Source: Perognathus longimembris pacificus (Eukaryota; Chordata; Mammalia; Rodentia; Heteromyidae). From it: a stretch of DNA of 64,000 nt. Below, piece by piece: positions 32,674-43,438 of this stretch. How positions within the stretch are numbered: the first letter of the stretch is position 1; every line of letters begins with the position of its first letter. The translations under genes and the position numbers were made by a program. Below the pieces are notes generated by a model. That model searched no databases and was not told where the DNA came from. It saw nothing but the letters and a program-made list of their open reading frames with translations. The DNA is taken from positions 31,579,983 to 31,643,982 of the forward strand of contig NC_063174.1 of the NCBI RefSeq assembly GCF_023159225.1, read 5' to 3'.

Positions 32674-33350
32674 TGTAGTATCCCACCCATCCAGGTGGGA
32701 CTCGAACCCGCAATCTAGTATACTGGCCACCACGGTGGGACTTGAACCATGACAATAAAGTCACCAGCACTCAGTCAGTCTGGCTACAAGTGTTTATTTT
32801 TAGCTGTGCAGTGTCTGTTTGCCACCATTGGGATGGTGAAGAACAGCACTGAGCTTTAGTAGGGCTGGGTTTTTAAAGGCAAAATTCACATGTACCACAC
32901 GCAAGTGGTCATGTATCACATGCAGATGGTCAAAGCAAGTTGAAAACCAGTTAAGCAAGCTGTTTATAGAAGCAGACTTGTGTGGTTAGACTAACAAAAT
33001 ATTAACTCAATATTTTGCATTTTCATAATGTGTCCCAGATCAGTTTAATTACACTCTGGAAACTGCAGTTTTTCTTTCAATAATGGTCGTCATTGCACCA
33101 AAGCTGCTATTCCCCATTCAAGCAAGCACATAGTTACAGAAGCAGAGTTAGCAGGTTAGTAGAAAAACCCCATTCCACATTCTCCCATTGTTCAGTTTTT
33201 GATAAGGGCTTAGGTGACCTTTACCAGAACATATTCTTGTTATCAAGCCTAAGTTTGCCCTTCCCAAGGCCCACTACACTGCCTAAGCCTGCCATTTTTA
33301 GGGACTCAGAAAGGGGGGTCCTTTATACCTTTTCACTTGGTTCCCACACA
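32674..33350 (-). mobile_element. Solo LTR of an endogenous retrovirus, about 677 bp
   Basis: Read in LTR order it starts TGTGTGGGAACC (complement of 33350 downward) and ends GGGATACTACA (complement of 32674). A CCTTTAAAAACCC core-promoter block lies near 32877-32866. AATAAA is the complement of 32793-32798. A U5 of ~115 nt contains 'ggttcgagtcccacc' twice (complements of 32694-32708 and 32734-32748, one mismatch). No internal retroviral genes are adjacent. No convincing TSD is visible; the ends are inferred from TG...CA. Confidence 0.7.
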
Positions 33351-33548
33351 TGCCAGTCCCTAGTTGGACTTCTCAGTTCAAGACTGATATTCTACCATCC
33401 AAGCAATGCCTTCACTTCTATCTTTTTGCTGGTTAATTGGAGATATGAGTGTTACAGACTTTTCTACCCAGGATGGCCTTGCACCAAGATCTTCAGATCT
33501 AAGACTCCTGAGTAGCAGGGATTATAGGTGTGAGCCACTGGCATACAG
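33351..33548 (-). repeat. B1-Geo-type dimeric SINE, right end replaced by LTR
   Basis: 'gccagtccctagttggactt', linker 'ggttaattggagatatgagt', and head 'ctgagtagcagggattatag'. The tail side abuts the LTR directly. Confidence 0.78.
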
Positions 33549-33659
33549 TTCCAAGTCTTTGAACATCTAAATCTGTGATTTGGGGGATGGAGAAGTGCTA
33601 CACTTATTAATCTGGGTAAATAAACACTTGTGAGTTTGGAATGTTTGCAATTTCTTTCT

Positions 33660-33850
33660 ATAGTATTACTGAGGAATAATTGACATTTAATGAACTATTC
33701 ACATGTAAGTTAAAAAAAAACCCTGTTAGGTCTGGACAAATGTGTACAACCTGCAACCATCACCACATTGAAGGATGTGTACTTACAGCATGAGAAAATA
33801 TTTCTTCCTGACCCTGTGTCCTCCTGGGAACATAGTCTATATTTTCCTTT
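33660..33850 (-). mobile_element. Ancient L1 3' end (L1ME/L1MC-like)
   Basis: 'ttactgaggaataattgaca', 'gacaaatgtgtacaacctgc' and 'aaccatcaccacattgaagg' are the characteristic order of an antisense old L1 3' end. Confidence 0.68.
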
Positions 33851-34087
33851 AATGGATTCTTGCTTGGCATCGTATTAAATTGACTGAGAGTTTAGAGTTC
33901 CTTGACCAAGTGCTACTGAAACTGTTTCAAAGCAACTTTACTTATAAATATTTTTTTCTGAGGGTAAAAACTACCATAAGTTCACACCAAGACTCCTCTT
34001 GTTGCTGCACAAATTCTTTTCTTTTCCTTCTTTATTGGAGTTATAATACTTCTGGGTAATTTGGTTAAAAACTTGGAATCCATTTTC

Positions 34088-34089
<2 letters not shown>

Positions 34090-34144
<55 letters not shown>
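34090..34144. repeat. (TC)n microsatellite
   Basis: Perfect TC repeat at the tail side of an old antisense dimeric SINE. Confidence 0.97.
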
Positions 34145-34148
<4 letters not shown>

Positions 34149-34164
34149 ACTTTCTCTTTTCTTT

Positions 34165-34361
34165 TTTGTGAGTCTGTGATTTGAGTCCTGGGCTCTGGGC
34201 TTACCAGACAGCCATAATAGCACTTGAACCAAGATCTCAGATATTTATGCTTCAGTTAATTTTCAAAAATAGAGTCTCATGCTTTTACCTGGGTATGCCA
34301 TTGGTAATCTCCCTATTTTGGCCTTGGAAATAGCTTGGATTATATGTGTACATGGCCCTAC
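34165..34361 (-). repeat. Older 7SL/tRNA-type dimeric SINE, antisense
   Basis: 'gatttgagtcctgggctctg' and 'gtctcatgcttttacctggg' parallel the element near 37615-37830, which has the same block order. The family is not one I can name; it is more diverged than B1-Geo. Confidence 0.5.
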
Positions 34362-34377
34362 CCATTATTTTCTTTTT

Positions 34378-34804
34378 CAAATTTTTATTATCAAACTGAT
34401 GTACAGAGAGGTTACAGTTTCATACGTTAGGCATTGGATACATTTCTTGTACTGTTTGTTACCTTGTCCCTCATACCCCCCTCCCTCCTCCCACTTTCCC
34501 TCCCCCCCCCCCCCCCGCCCCGGAGGTGTTCAGTTCACTTACACCAAACAGTTTTGCAAGTATTGTTTTTGTAGTTGTTTGTCTTTTTTTACCCTGTGTC
34601 TCTCAAATTTGGTATTCCCTTTCAATTTCCTGCTTCCAATACCAGTACACACGGTTTCCAATATACTCAGATAAGATTACAGAGATAGTGTAGGTACAAC
34701 CACAGGAAGGTGATACAAGAACATCATCAATAATAGAAGCTACAGATACACATGGGACATTGAAAGTAGTTACAACTGTGATATAACAATTGTTTCCATA
34801 ACAT
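34378..34804 (-). mobile_element. L1 3'UTR fragment with 16-bp TSD
   Basis: Antisense, severely 5'-truncated copy of the younger L1: 'actgatgtacagagaggtta', 'cacttacaccaaacagtttt', and 'tagaagctacagatacacat' at the truncated end. A C-run lies at 34504-34516. The perfect TSD is ccattattttcttttt (34362-34377 and 34805-34820). It landed in the T-tail of an older 7SL-type SINE. Confidence 0.94.
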
Positions 34805-34820
34805 CCATTATTTTCTTTTT

Positions 34821-34915
34821 GAGACAGAGTTTCACTGTTTTTTGTGTGTGTTTTTTTGCCCAACTTGAACTGAGTTCTATCTATCTCCACCACCTGAGTA
34901 GCTTGGAATATATGT
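34821..34915 (-). repeat. 7SL/B1-like SINE monomer, antisense
   Basis: 'gagacagagtttcactgttt' and 'cacctgagtagcttggaata' bracket a B1/Alu-like monomer in reverse, with TG-rich sequence inserted in the middle. Confidence 0.65.
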
Positions 34916-35647
34916 TTTTCCTTTCTTCTCACTTCACTATGTCTGTCTGTCTATAGGACTGCAGAGATAAATGTTGTACACTAGAAAACATAATTGTGTT
35001 TGTATTTATAATAGCTGTTTTTCTTGCAATTTGTTAATTTATTGCAATGGAAGTCACACCTTAGTACTTTTTTATTCAACTACGGAAGGCCAACAAGATA
35101 GAACAGTGACAAATCATATGAACTCTTACAGCTTCTCTATTCCATAACCACAGTCAGTACTCTCTGCTTGAAATTGGGCTAAATTCAGTGGTCAAGCCAG
35201 CTAGTAATTGAATGTACTATAGCTGATGTTGTACACTATGTTATTATGATCATCATCATGTTGTTGTTGTTGTTATCTTTAAGTAGTTATGAAGAGGTTT
35301 CATGTCAGCCCATTAGTTGAAACTGTGGAATTATTGAGGCTGGTTTATGGCATCTTGGGAGTCTTACTTTTTCAGTCCCCCATGAATTTGCTTGGAAATG
35401 TTCTATTTTGTGACAAATCTGAGCCATATGAAGACACAACTGATAGCTATGTCCCATAGTTGAATCCCTCAGTAGAACCAAGGGTATGAAGTCATCCAGC
35501 CAGGAAGTAGGCCTGTGAGTGAGAACATCTCCAGATGGTTTCTGGTCCCAAACATTTCCATCTTTCTCAGGTGTTCAACTCTTCCATCTGAGGATCTAGG
35601 CATTATTATTTCCTGTCTAAACTCTTCTGTAATCGATGATATTTTTT
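34916..35647. other. Non-coding, no recognised element
   Basis: No gene recognised; short (TTG)n at 35260-35276. The last 15 bp (35633-35647) are the left TSD of the next element. Confidence 0.4.
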
Positions 35648-35752
35648 TAAAGTTTTTATTATAAAAGTGATGTACAGAGAGGTTACAGTTTCATATGTTA
35701 GGCATTGGATACATTTCTTGTACTGTTTGTTACCTTGTCCCTCATACCCACC
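35648..35752 (-). mobile_element. Very short L1 3' end (105 bp) with 15-bp TSD
   Basis: Only the last ~105 bases of the younger L1 3'UTR in antisense ('agtgatgtacagagaggtta', 'ggcattggatacatttcttg'). TSD tcgatgatatttttt at 35633-35647 and 35753-35767. Confidence 0.93.
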
Positions 35753-35767
35753 TCGATGATATTTTTT

Positions 35768-36359
35768 GAAGTAGATGTTTTATGTCATTAAGTTGGGGAT
35801 GGTTTGTTGTTTAATAGTCACAGAGAGAATGTTCTAAATGACAGACTTTGGTCAGGCTAGAGATTCATTCATTATCCTGTCAGTTCACTTAGGTGTTGTT
35901 AATAGTCTGTTTGATTCATCATGTTTCATTCATGTCATTCATCCTTCTTGATCTACCTTTTTGGTGCTCTAGGCTGTCCTTTTTCTCACTGGGACAAGTG
36001 CAATAATATTTGAGAACCTTCCACTTCTAATCATCCTCCAATACAAGTGATCCTGAAATATATCTTCTTTGCCAAGTAGTAGTTCTTGTTTTTAGACCCC
36101 CAGTGGTCTCACCTTCATGTTGCAGTCTGTAGAATATTTAAACAGTGCTGCTAGAACTAATCTCTAAGAACTTGTATAAAGTCATAATAAAAGACAAATC
36201 TAGAATTCCAACATTGGATATCACAAGAAACACTACCTCACACTATAAATGTATGCTAAATTCAAAATGTAATAATAATATTAAAACTCAGTATTTTTAT
36301 TTTTAAGCCATTCTAACAAATGTGTGGTGATATTCATGTCCACATCAGTGTTATAATAG
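35768..36359. other. Non-coding, no recognised element
   Basis: No gene or repeat recognised. Confidence 0.4.
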
Positions 36360-36530
36360 ATTGCATTTCTGATAAATGCTAAGAAAGCTGGTAACGTTTT
36401 AAACACAAAAATAATCACTGTGAGGTTAAGACATACATTAATTAGATTTAATCATTGTACAATGTATACTCTCAAACTTTTTTGTGTGTAATAAGTGCAC
36501 ATAATTTATTGGTCGATTAGGAAATTTTAA
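36360..36530 (+). mobile_element. Ancient L1 3' end (L1MA/MB-like), sense
   Basis: 'gacatacattaattagattt' and 'tcattgtacaatgtatactc' match the order of an old sense L1 3'UTR end. Diverged; boundaries approximate. Confidence 0.5.
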
Positions 36531-37611
36531 ATAAATACATAGATAAAAATGTTTCAAAAGAAGTAGAGCTATTAAGATGTACTATAAAAAAGTAGACTCA
36601 TTACCAAAAATAAATTCTACAGAGTGCTTTCATATATTTTAGAGGAGTACTTTCTTATGCTTTCTTTCTAGTCACTAATGAGAATAAACTAGATTAATTT
36701 CACTTGACTTTATAGTGTTCAGAAATACAATTGCACTGTAAACTCTTTTACATACTATTTTTTGTTTAACTTTATGTGGCGTCTATGTCTTTGATAGAAC
36801 TGTGGATCCTTTATTCTCAGGCTGACATATCAGAAGTCAGCAGCCTACAGATCTATGCTACTACTTGTCTTTAAACAATGCTGACTCCCTTACATACTGT
36901 CTGATACTGTTCTCTTGATACAATAGTTGAGCTGAATAGCAGCTACTGTCATTATCTGACCTGTAAACCTAAAATAGTTGTTCTCTGACCTTCAGATAAA
37001 AAGCTTTCTGACTTTGATAAACTGTTTTCTAGTATATACCACCATTATATATGGTTACATATTCCATTATATGTCTAACAACAACTCAGGTTCTTTGTTC
37101 TACTTTTCTTCAGTGAGACTGCACATATAAATGCAGACTAATCAGAGACATTGCTCAATATTGAGCTTTGCTAATAATTTCAAGGATATGAGTGGCAAAG
37201 GAGTACTGGAGGAGAGAATGAAGCTTGGAGGACTTTCTCAATTTCTCAAATCATTCCCTCCTGCTGTGGAAAAGTGATGTCTTGCCTGTATAACAGATGA
37301 GGACCCTAAGTAAGACCACCAGTCACCCTACAAAGCATGATATCTTACAGGTCTCCTCAAATCTCTGAAAGTTACATATCTTTCTGATCTCAAAGAATCC
37401 TTGTAAGAATGTTTTGTGGATAAACATACTTCCTAGGAAATACATGACCCTGTTGGTTGCATCTCTAGTTGTCATGTTTATAATATCAGACAGCGATATC
37501 TTTCATTCCAACCCTTATCATCCCCTAAATACAGGGGCAACGAGATTACAGCTAAGTTTCTTTGACTTTGTTTTCTTCAAAAAGGTTTTTAAAAATTATT
37601 ATTATTATTTG
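36531..37611. other. Non-coding, no recognised element
   Basis: AT-rich DNA with no supported gene. The open frame at 37414-37635 runs into a SINE and shows no domain. Confidence 0.4.
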
Positions 37612-37925
37612 TTAAGTACTAGAGTTCGAACTTAGGACCTTGCTCTTACCAGGCAAGTGATATGCAATTTGAATTACACTTTGTTAGTTTAGTTATTTTT
37701 TTCAGATATGGTCTCATGTTTTTACCTGATGACAATCTTGCACCAGGATCCGTATACCCATGCCACCTTTGTGGCTTGGATTATATTACTAAACCTCTTG
37801 GTTTGTTGAAATGGCATCTAGCTAACATGTTTTCTTCTAGCCAAGATTGGCTGTAAAAAGTGATCCTCCCAATCTTCACCTCTGCAGTAGCTGATAATGC
37901 AGGCCTACACCAATATACCCAGTGA
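37612..37925 (-). repeat. Older 7SL/tRNA-type dimeric SINE, antisense
   Basis: 'actagagttcgaacttagga' (B-box end), 'gctcttaccaggcaagtgat' and 'tggtctcatgtttttacctg', then a 7SL-like head. It shares block order with 34165-34361. Confidence 0.5.
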
Positions 37926-37950
37926 AAGGTCTTGAACTTTTAAAACATAG

Positions 37951-38058
37951 TAGAGGCTAGGCATGCTTGCCCAAGCCTACAATCTCATCATCACTTAGAA
38001 GAATGAGTCAGGAGGATCATGAGCTCAAGGGTTACATAGCTAGATTTAATTCAAAAAA
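37951..38058 (+). repeat. 7SL/B1-like SINE monomer, old
   Basis: 'gaggctaggcatgcttgccc', 'tgagtcaggaggatcatgag' and a final A-rich tail fit a sense B1-like monomer, strongly diverged. Confidence 0.55.
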
Positions 38059-40085
38059 TTTTAACTTTCTAGAAATATCTGATATTCTTAAAGGAGGGAT
38101 AAAATATTACAAGTGAAAATATAAATAGCAAAGAGGGAAAAGTCCAAAATACCTGTACAATTTTATAACTTCTCAACAAAAATCAGTATGACTTGGGTAT
38201 AATTAAATAACTAATGAGAGAAAATTAACTAAGATTATATGTCTTTCTTTATACTGAAGTTCATTACATACTAGAAAAGTTTAAAGTTGACAGAACCTGG
38301 AAAAAGTTTTCTAGTTCAGTTATGACTGTAGTATTAGGAATGGAGAAAGCTTCTTCTTATAAGTACTCAGAAACTTTTTTAAAGGATGGCCAAACTCACA
38401 TAAATAAGAAATTCAAAAGCAGAAATTGAAACAGTAAAAGCGTAAGGTCAGCTGACTTTGAAGGCATCCTGGAAGAATGTTGGGGGACAAGGGGCATGCT
38501 GGATCCAGAAGCACAGACATGGTCAGAGATACTTGTCCTGGGATATTTTCTTATACTAATACTATATCATTTGTAGTATAGTGAGGTTTGCTACTTAAGT
38601 AAAGTATCAGATAGGCTTCAAGAACCCGGTTTGACCAGGGTAGGGTGGGTCATGTAGGTGTTTACACTACACTCAACACCATTCTTTAAATTCAGAAGTA
38701 AAATGGCAAATCTGGGAGGTAATAAATCTATTCTTGCTTTGGGAGCATCTGAGGACAAATAAATCATAGACCTTTGATTAGGGAAAGCATATGCGATTAT
38801 TTGACAGTTTTTAAATACCACATGTTCCTTTCCCAAAACAATCTGCTGGTACAGTGTAGCTGAAGCTGTTACAATTGTTTCAGGCTAAAATTTATTAGAG
38901 GTAGAAACTCATATGACCTCCTCAAAGACTACTGAAGTTACTAATTAGCTGTTGTAGAGAACAGATTTTCCCCAGGTCAAAATTCCAATGTACTTTTAAA
39001 AAATGCATTGTACAATCAATGGAGATGTAAGAGAAGTCCCATAAGGAATCTAGCGAAGCTGGTTAATTGATCAAATCTACTAAATATTGTTAACTTTCCC
39101 AGCTACTTCTCACAAATGAGATGGATTCCATTCTAGCCCAAGGTGAACCAGCTGTTGAGATTGATGACAGCATAGTACACCAAGATGGAAGGACAAAGTC
39201 TATTATTACTCACATATGAAGACTTCTAGGGCAGGACCTACATTAATGGCAGTGCATCTTGTCACTATTACCCATCTGGGCATTGAGTTGTGCACACAAA
39301 CCTTGCACATGAGGTCCTCTAACCACCCAACCCCCTTCAGGATCCACACCAATATAAAGAAATCTCCTGAAAATACTGTATTGGTCTCCTCGGAGAACTC
39401 TGAAACTGGAGCCCCAGCCCCAATGGACATTTCTGCACCTCTAGTCCATGAGAGTGCACTGAGCACTCTGGAATGGGGTTACCCTTTCCCGATGCAGATG
39501 AGAAGCAGCCTTCTTCATATCAACAGGGCTCATCTTTCCTCTTCTTGTATGTCCTTCCCACGGTTGGCAGTCTGTGGTAAGCAAAGGTGTGGTCACACTG
39601 ATAAAGGTCACGTTCTGGAAATGTACTCACAGTTCTGCAGAGTGCACAGTTGGTCATTTCACTCTAAAATTCCAGTGGTAAATTTGACATGGTCAGAAAG
39701 AGAAGGAGAATTCACATCATGTATACTTGGGGCAAGATCTGCATTTTAGGTGATTTTCAGTGAAGTACAGTGGCAATCTAAGTGAGTCCTTGGAAGTTTG
39801 TGTCCGTGAATGGTATGATAATGGAGGCAGCCTCATGGGATAGAAAAGGCAGCATAATACCTAAATGGTATAAGGATGCTTGCAGTTGCAAGACTCTATT
39901 TGTTTCACTCCAGTTTGAGAAAAGCCATATCAGGTGTTGATAACATGGCTGCCTTTTCCTGGTGGTAGAAAATAGTGAAGTAGTCTAGAATCACAAGTAG
40001 ACTTCTGTTGTGAACACATAAAGGCCAAGAGGGAACAAGCAATGTTACCTACTCTTGCTCAGTATATCATATAAAGTGAGAAGCT
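38059..40085. other. Non-coding; contains the longest non-repeat open frame
   Basis: 2 kb with no named element. A 177-codon open frame runs 39216-39749 (plus) in a locally GC-richer patch. It has no signal peptide, membrane segment or domain that I recognise, no CpG-rich promoter, and an overlapping 86-codon frame on the other strand. I treat it as probably non-coding. Confidence 0.35.
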
Positions 40086-40315
40086 AGTGGCATTGATGGC
40101 TCATACCTGTACTGCTAACCTACTCAGGAGGCTGAGATCTGAGAATTACATTTTCAAGCCAGCCTGGGCAGAAAAGTCTGTGAGATTCTTATTTCTAACT
40201 AACCAACAAAAAGCTGGAAGTAGAGCTGTGGCTCAAGTGTTAAGAGCACCAGCTCTGAGCGAAGAAGCCAAGTGAGAGGCCCTAAATTCAAGCCCCCGCA
40301 GTGGTACAAAAAGGA
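40086..40315 (+). repeat. B1-Geo-type dimeric SINE, sense
   Basis: 'ctactcaggaggctgagatc', 'gccagcctgggcagaaaagt', 'gtagagctgtggctcaagtg' and 'ccctaaattcaagccccc' give a full dimer followed by an A-rich tail. Confidence 0.86.
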
Positions 40316-40713
40316 AAATAAATTGGATATAAATAAAAAGGATAAAAATTGTTGCACACCTTCAGGGAAAATGTGGGATGTACAAGAGATACAAGTGAGC
40401 AAAATACTCCTTTGTGCAGCTGCATGTGTGTCAACAGGACAGATCTGGATAGGCCTATCACGGAAGCATTTTCCAAGGGTCATGCATGCTGAGAGAAAAA
40501 TGAGAATGTGCAACATGTCTTCTACCCTGTATCTTTTATTTATCACATATGCATGATATAGTCATGTAAGATTTGTGAAAAAGAACTCTGTATCTGTCAG
40601 CTAGAGCATTTTCATAATTTCAAACAAAATTGTTTTGTTGTAGAAGTTAGTGTTTTGAAACATATTACATAAATGACTTGGTTTGTAGGCTAAAAGAATA
40701 ATTTTTTAAAATC
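40316..40713. other. Non-coding, no recognised element
   Basis: No gene or repeat recognised. Confidence 0.4.
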
Positions 40714-40722
40714 ATAAAAGAG

Positions 40723-40923
40723 GGGCTGGGGATGTGGCCTAGTGGCAAGAGCGCTTGCCTCATATACATGAAGCCATCGGTTCGATTCCCCAGCACCACA
40801 TATACAGAAAATGGCCAGAAGTGGTGCTGCTGCTCAAGTGGCAGAGTGCTAGCCTTGAGCCAAAAGAAGCCAGGGACAGTGCTCAGGCCCTGAGTCCAAG
40901 GCCCAGGACTAGCAAAAAAATAG

Positions 40924-40958
<35 letters not shown>

Positions 40959-40963
40959 AAGTT
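40723..40963 (+). repeat. IDL-Geo SINE with (AATA)n tail
   Basis: Sense, full length ('gctggggatgtggcctagtg' to 'gagtccaaggcccaggacta'), with the A-tail evolved into AATA repeats at about 40922-40958. Short TSD ataaaagag (40714-40722 and 40964-40972). Confidence 0.93.
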
Positions 40964-40972
40964 ATAAAAGAG

Positions 40973-41681
40973 ATCCACTGTTCTCTGGTAAAAAATGGAC
41001 AAAGACATATTGATATCTTTATTCCTTTTGGTTCTTTGTACTCTAGATTATTTTCTTTAATATTTTTATTCACTTGTATACAACATTATCATATAGAAAT
41101 TTAATATTAATTAATTAATCAATTCCCACTTCTATCACTCTTCTTAATGTTTTAGGATATATGTTGGATTTTTGTCTGCATTCTCCCCTTCTTCATTCAT
41201 CTATCCCTTTCCCCTTGACCTCACTCCCTCTCTTTTGGAGAATGGGCTTCCTGGTATTTTATTTAAAAGAACTTTGATTTTGGCTTTCTAAGGAATTACA
41301 CAATTGAAGATCTCCCATTCAGCAACTCTTATACTTTTTAGCAAGGCATGTATATAATAGCACCTCTCCCACTTACAAAAAAAAAAAAATTCTGATGAAA
41401 CACAACCCTAGCTGACCGTTTGTTTCCCTCCTCTGAATTTCCACCCTCCAAAGCATTAATTCAAGTCTTTTAAACTCCTAGAAAGATTCATTTGGTGCTT
41501 TGTTAATTAATTTTAAAACAAGAAAATGATATGCCTGTTTCTTCTCAAATAAACTGTTTTTTACTACTCTAGTAAGTGTATGGGATCAAAATCAGCATTG
41601 TATTTGAAGATTCCATACTTAAAAAATCTCTTTCTTAGTTGTGGTTCAAAGTTGTGCAGATATTTTTTTTTATTTCTATTA
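40973..41681. other. Non-coding, no recognised gene
   Basis: Pyrimidine-rich DNA at 41150-41235 may be an ancient L1 3'UTR, but I cannot assign it. An A13 run lies near 41377. Confidence 0.35.
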
Positions 41682-41699
41682 CCCATCTGAGCTTTTTCT

Positions 41700-41916
41700 T
41701 TTTTTTTTTTTTTTTTTTTTTTTGGCCAGTCCTGGGCCTTGGACTCAGGGCCTAAGCACTGTCCCTGGCTTCTTCCCGCTCAAGGCTAGCACTCTGCCAC
41801 TTGAGCCACAGCGCCGCTTCTGGCCGTTTTCTGTATATGTGGTGCTGGGGAATCGAACCTAGGGCCTCGGGTGTACCGAGGCAGGCACTCTTGCCACTAG
41901 GCTATATCCCCAGCCC
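41700..41916 (-). repeat. IDL-Geo SINE with perfect 18-bp TSD
   Basis: Antisense, full length, with a long T-run; right monomer 'ttcttcccgctcaaggctag', left monomer end 'ggctatatccccagccc'. TSD cccatctgagctttttct at 41682-41699 and 41917-41934. Same CpG-rich subgroup as the copies at 29.7 and 43.2 kb. Confidence 0.96.
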
Positions 41917-41934
41917 CCCATCTGAGCTTTTTCT

Positions 41935-42762
41935 ATTCCTGAGAAGCATATTGTAAAATATCATTCAGGTGACCGGGAATGAGTGGGAATGGCTCCAGTC
42001 CACTCCTCCTTTGCTTTGACACAATCTAATATGTATTTTATGATAGAATGCTGATAAGAATTTTATAATGTATCTCTTCTTAGGACAATTAGCTGGCTTC
42101 ATGAGACAATATTTAAATATAAACATGACAGATAAATTTAGGAATGCTGGCTATTTTATTTGATTGGTCACTTGCTGTCTTGTTCCTAATTTTTCACAAA
42201 AATTAGAATACTTATGCTATCCCTACAGCTAGTGAATTCTCCTGGTGGTAAGACAGAAATTCAAGCTCCTTTAGGCAAAATTTCTAATCCTACTTAGCAT
42301 TTGCATAGTGTAGATACACATTCACTTATTTACATATTTACAGCAGGGGCAGGGATGAGTTCAAGTTCTTCTTGCTCTTCTTTGAGCAAACTATACTCTG
42401 GTTTCTCATGGCCCTCTTCTCAAACCAGAATCCAAAGGTCTAATATTGATCCTTATAGAGTAGTTTGTCCAAGAATCCTTTCGGTTTATTTGGAATTCAC
42501 CCCACCTCCCCTTAATTTTGCTTCTTCTTAGTAATGTTCTAGCCCTTACCCTGCTTGTAGGCTACAAATACTTAATCTGTGCTGTATTTTGCACCAAAAC
42601 CACTTCTGTATTGCATTTTCTTTTGTTCAATTGAAATAGTACCTAAAGAAAAACATTTGTTTAGTACTCTACCTACTGTCAAGCTCTGGTTTTCTTCTTT
42701 CTCCTTTTCTTTTCTTTTCCTCTCCTTTCTTTCCCTTCTCTTCTGTTCCCATCTCTTTCTGT
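41935..42762. other. Non-coding, no recognised element
   Basis: No gene supported. A CT-rich stretch at 42690-42760 lies at the tail side of the next antisense SINE. Confidence 0.4.
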
Positions 42763-42990
42763 GCCAGTAATGGGACTTGAACTTAGGGCTTTGCTTTCAT
42801 GCTTGCTTAGCTTTCTTGCTGAGAGCTGGCACTCAACTACTTGAGCCACATCTCTACTTCTGTTTAGTGTTTTTGGGTTTTTTTTCTGGTTAAGAGATAA
42901 AAGACTCAGATTTATCTGCCTGGGCAGGTTTTGAACCTCAATCCTCAGATCTCAGCTTCCCAAGTGGTTAGGAATATAGGTGTAAGCCAG
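42763..42990 (-). repeat. B1-Geo-type dimeric SINE
   Basis: 'gggacttgaacttagggctt', 'actcaactacttgagccaca', linker 'ctggttaagagataaaagac', and head 'atcctcagatctcagcttcc'. Confidence 0.82.
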
Positions 42991-43201
42991 TTCATATAAG
43001 CGATTAGGCACATGAGAAATGAAAGGATGTCCACAGGTGCCATGCCAGGAAGATCCTGGGATGACTCTTCAAGCACCTGACTGAGGGATTTCACTATGCC
43101 TCCACTGCCTCTGTCCACAGAGTGCATTCTCTGAAGCATATAAAAGACCCTTATGTAAACTGATCTTCATGAATTTAGTTTTTTTAAAAATTCATAGACC
43201 T

Positions 43202-43393
43202 GGGGCTGGGGATATAGCCTAGTGGCAAGAGTGCCTGCCTCGGATACACGAGGCCCTAGGTTCGATTCCCCAGCACCACATATACAGAAAACGGCCAGAA
43301 GCGGCGCTGTGGCTCAAGTGGCAGAGTGCTAGCCTTGAGCGGGAAGAAGCCAGGGACAGTGCTCAGGCCCTGAGTCCAAGGCCCAGGACTGGC

Positions 43394-43422
<29 letters not shown>
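43202..43422 (+). repeat. IDL-Geo SINE with long A-tail and TSD
   Basis: Sense, full length, rich in CpG ('cggatacacgaggccctagg', 'aacggccagaagcggcgctg'). Ends in about 30 A. TSD aaaaattcatagacct (43186-43201 and 43423-43438), preceded by a T-run, the TT/AAAA-type target expected for the L1 endonuclease. Confidence 0.96.
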
Positions 43423-43429
<7 letters not shown>

Positions 43430-43438
43430 CATAGACCT

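Noticed and set aside
32690..32752. A tRNA gene on the minus strand
   Set aside because: There is a good B box twice but no A box or cloverleaf; both motifs fall inside the U5 of an LTR.
32399..32770. A 123-codon histidine-repeat protein on the minus strand
   Set aside because: The histidine run is the translated (GAT)n microsatellite and the rest is LTR U5.
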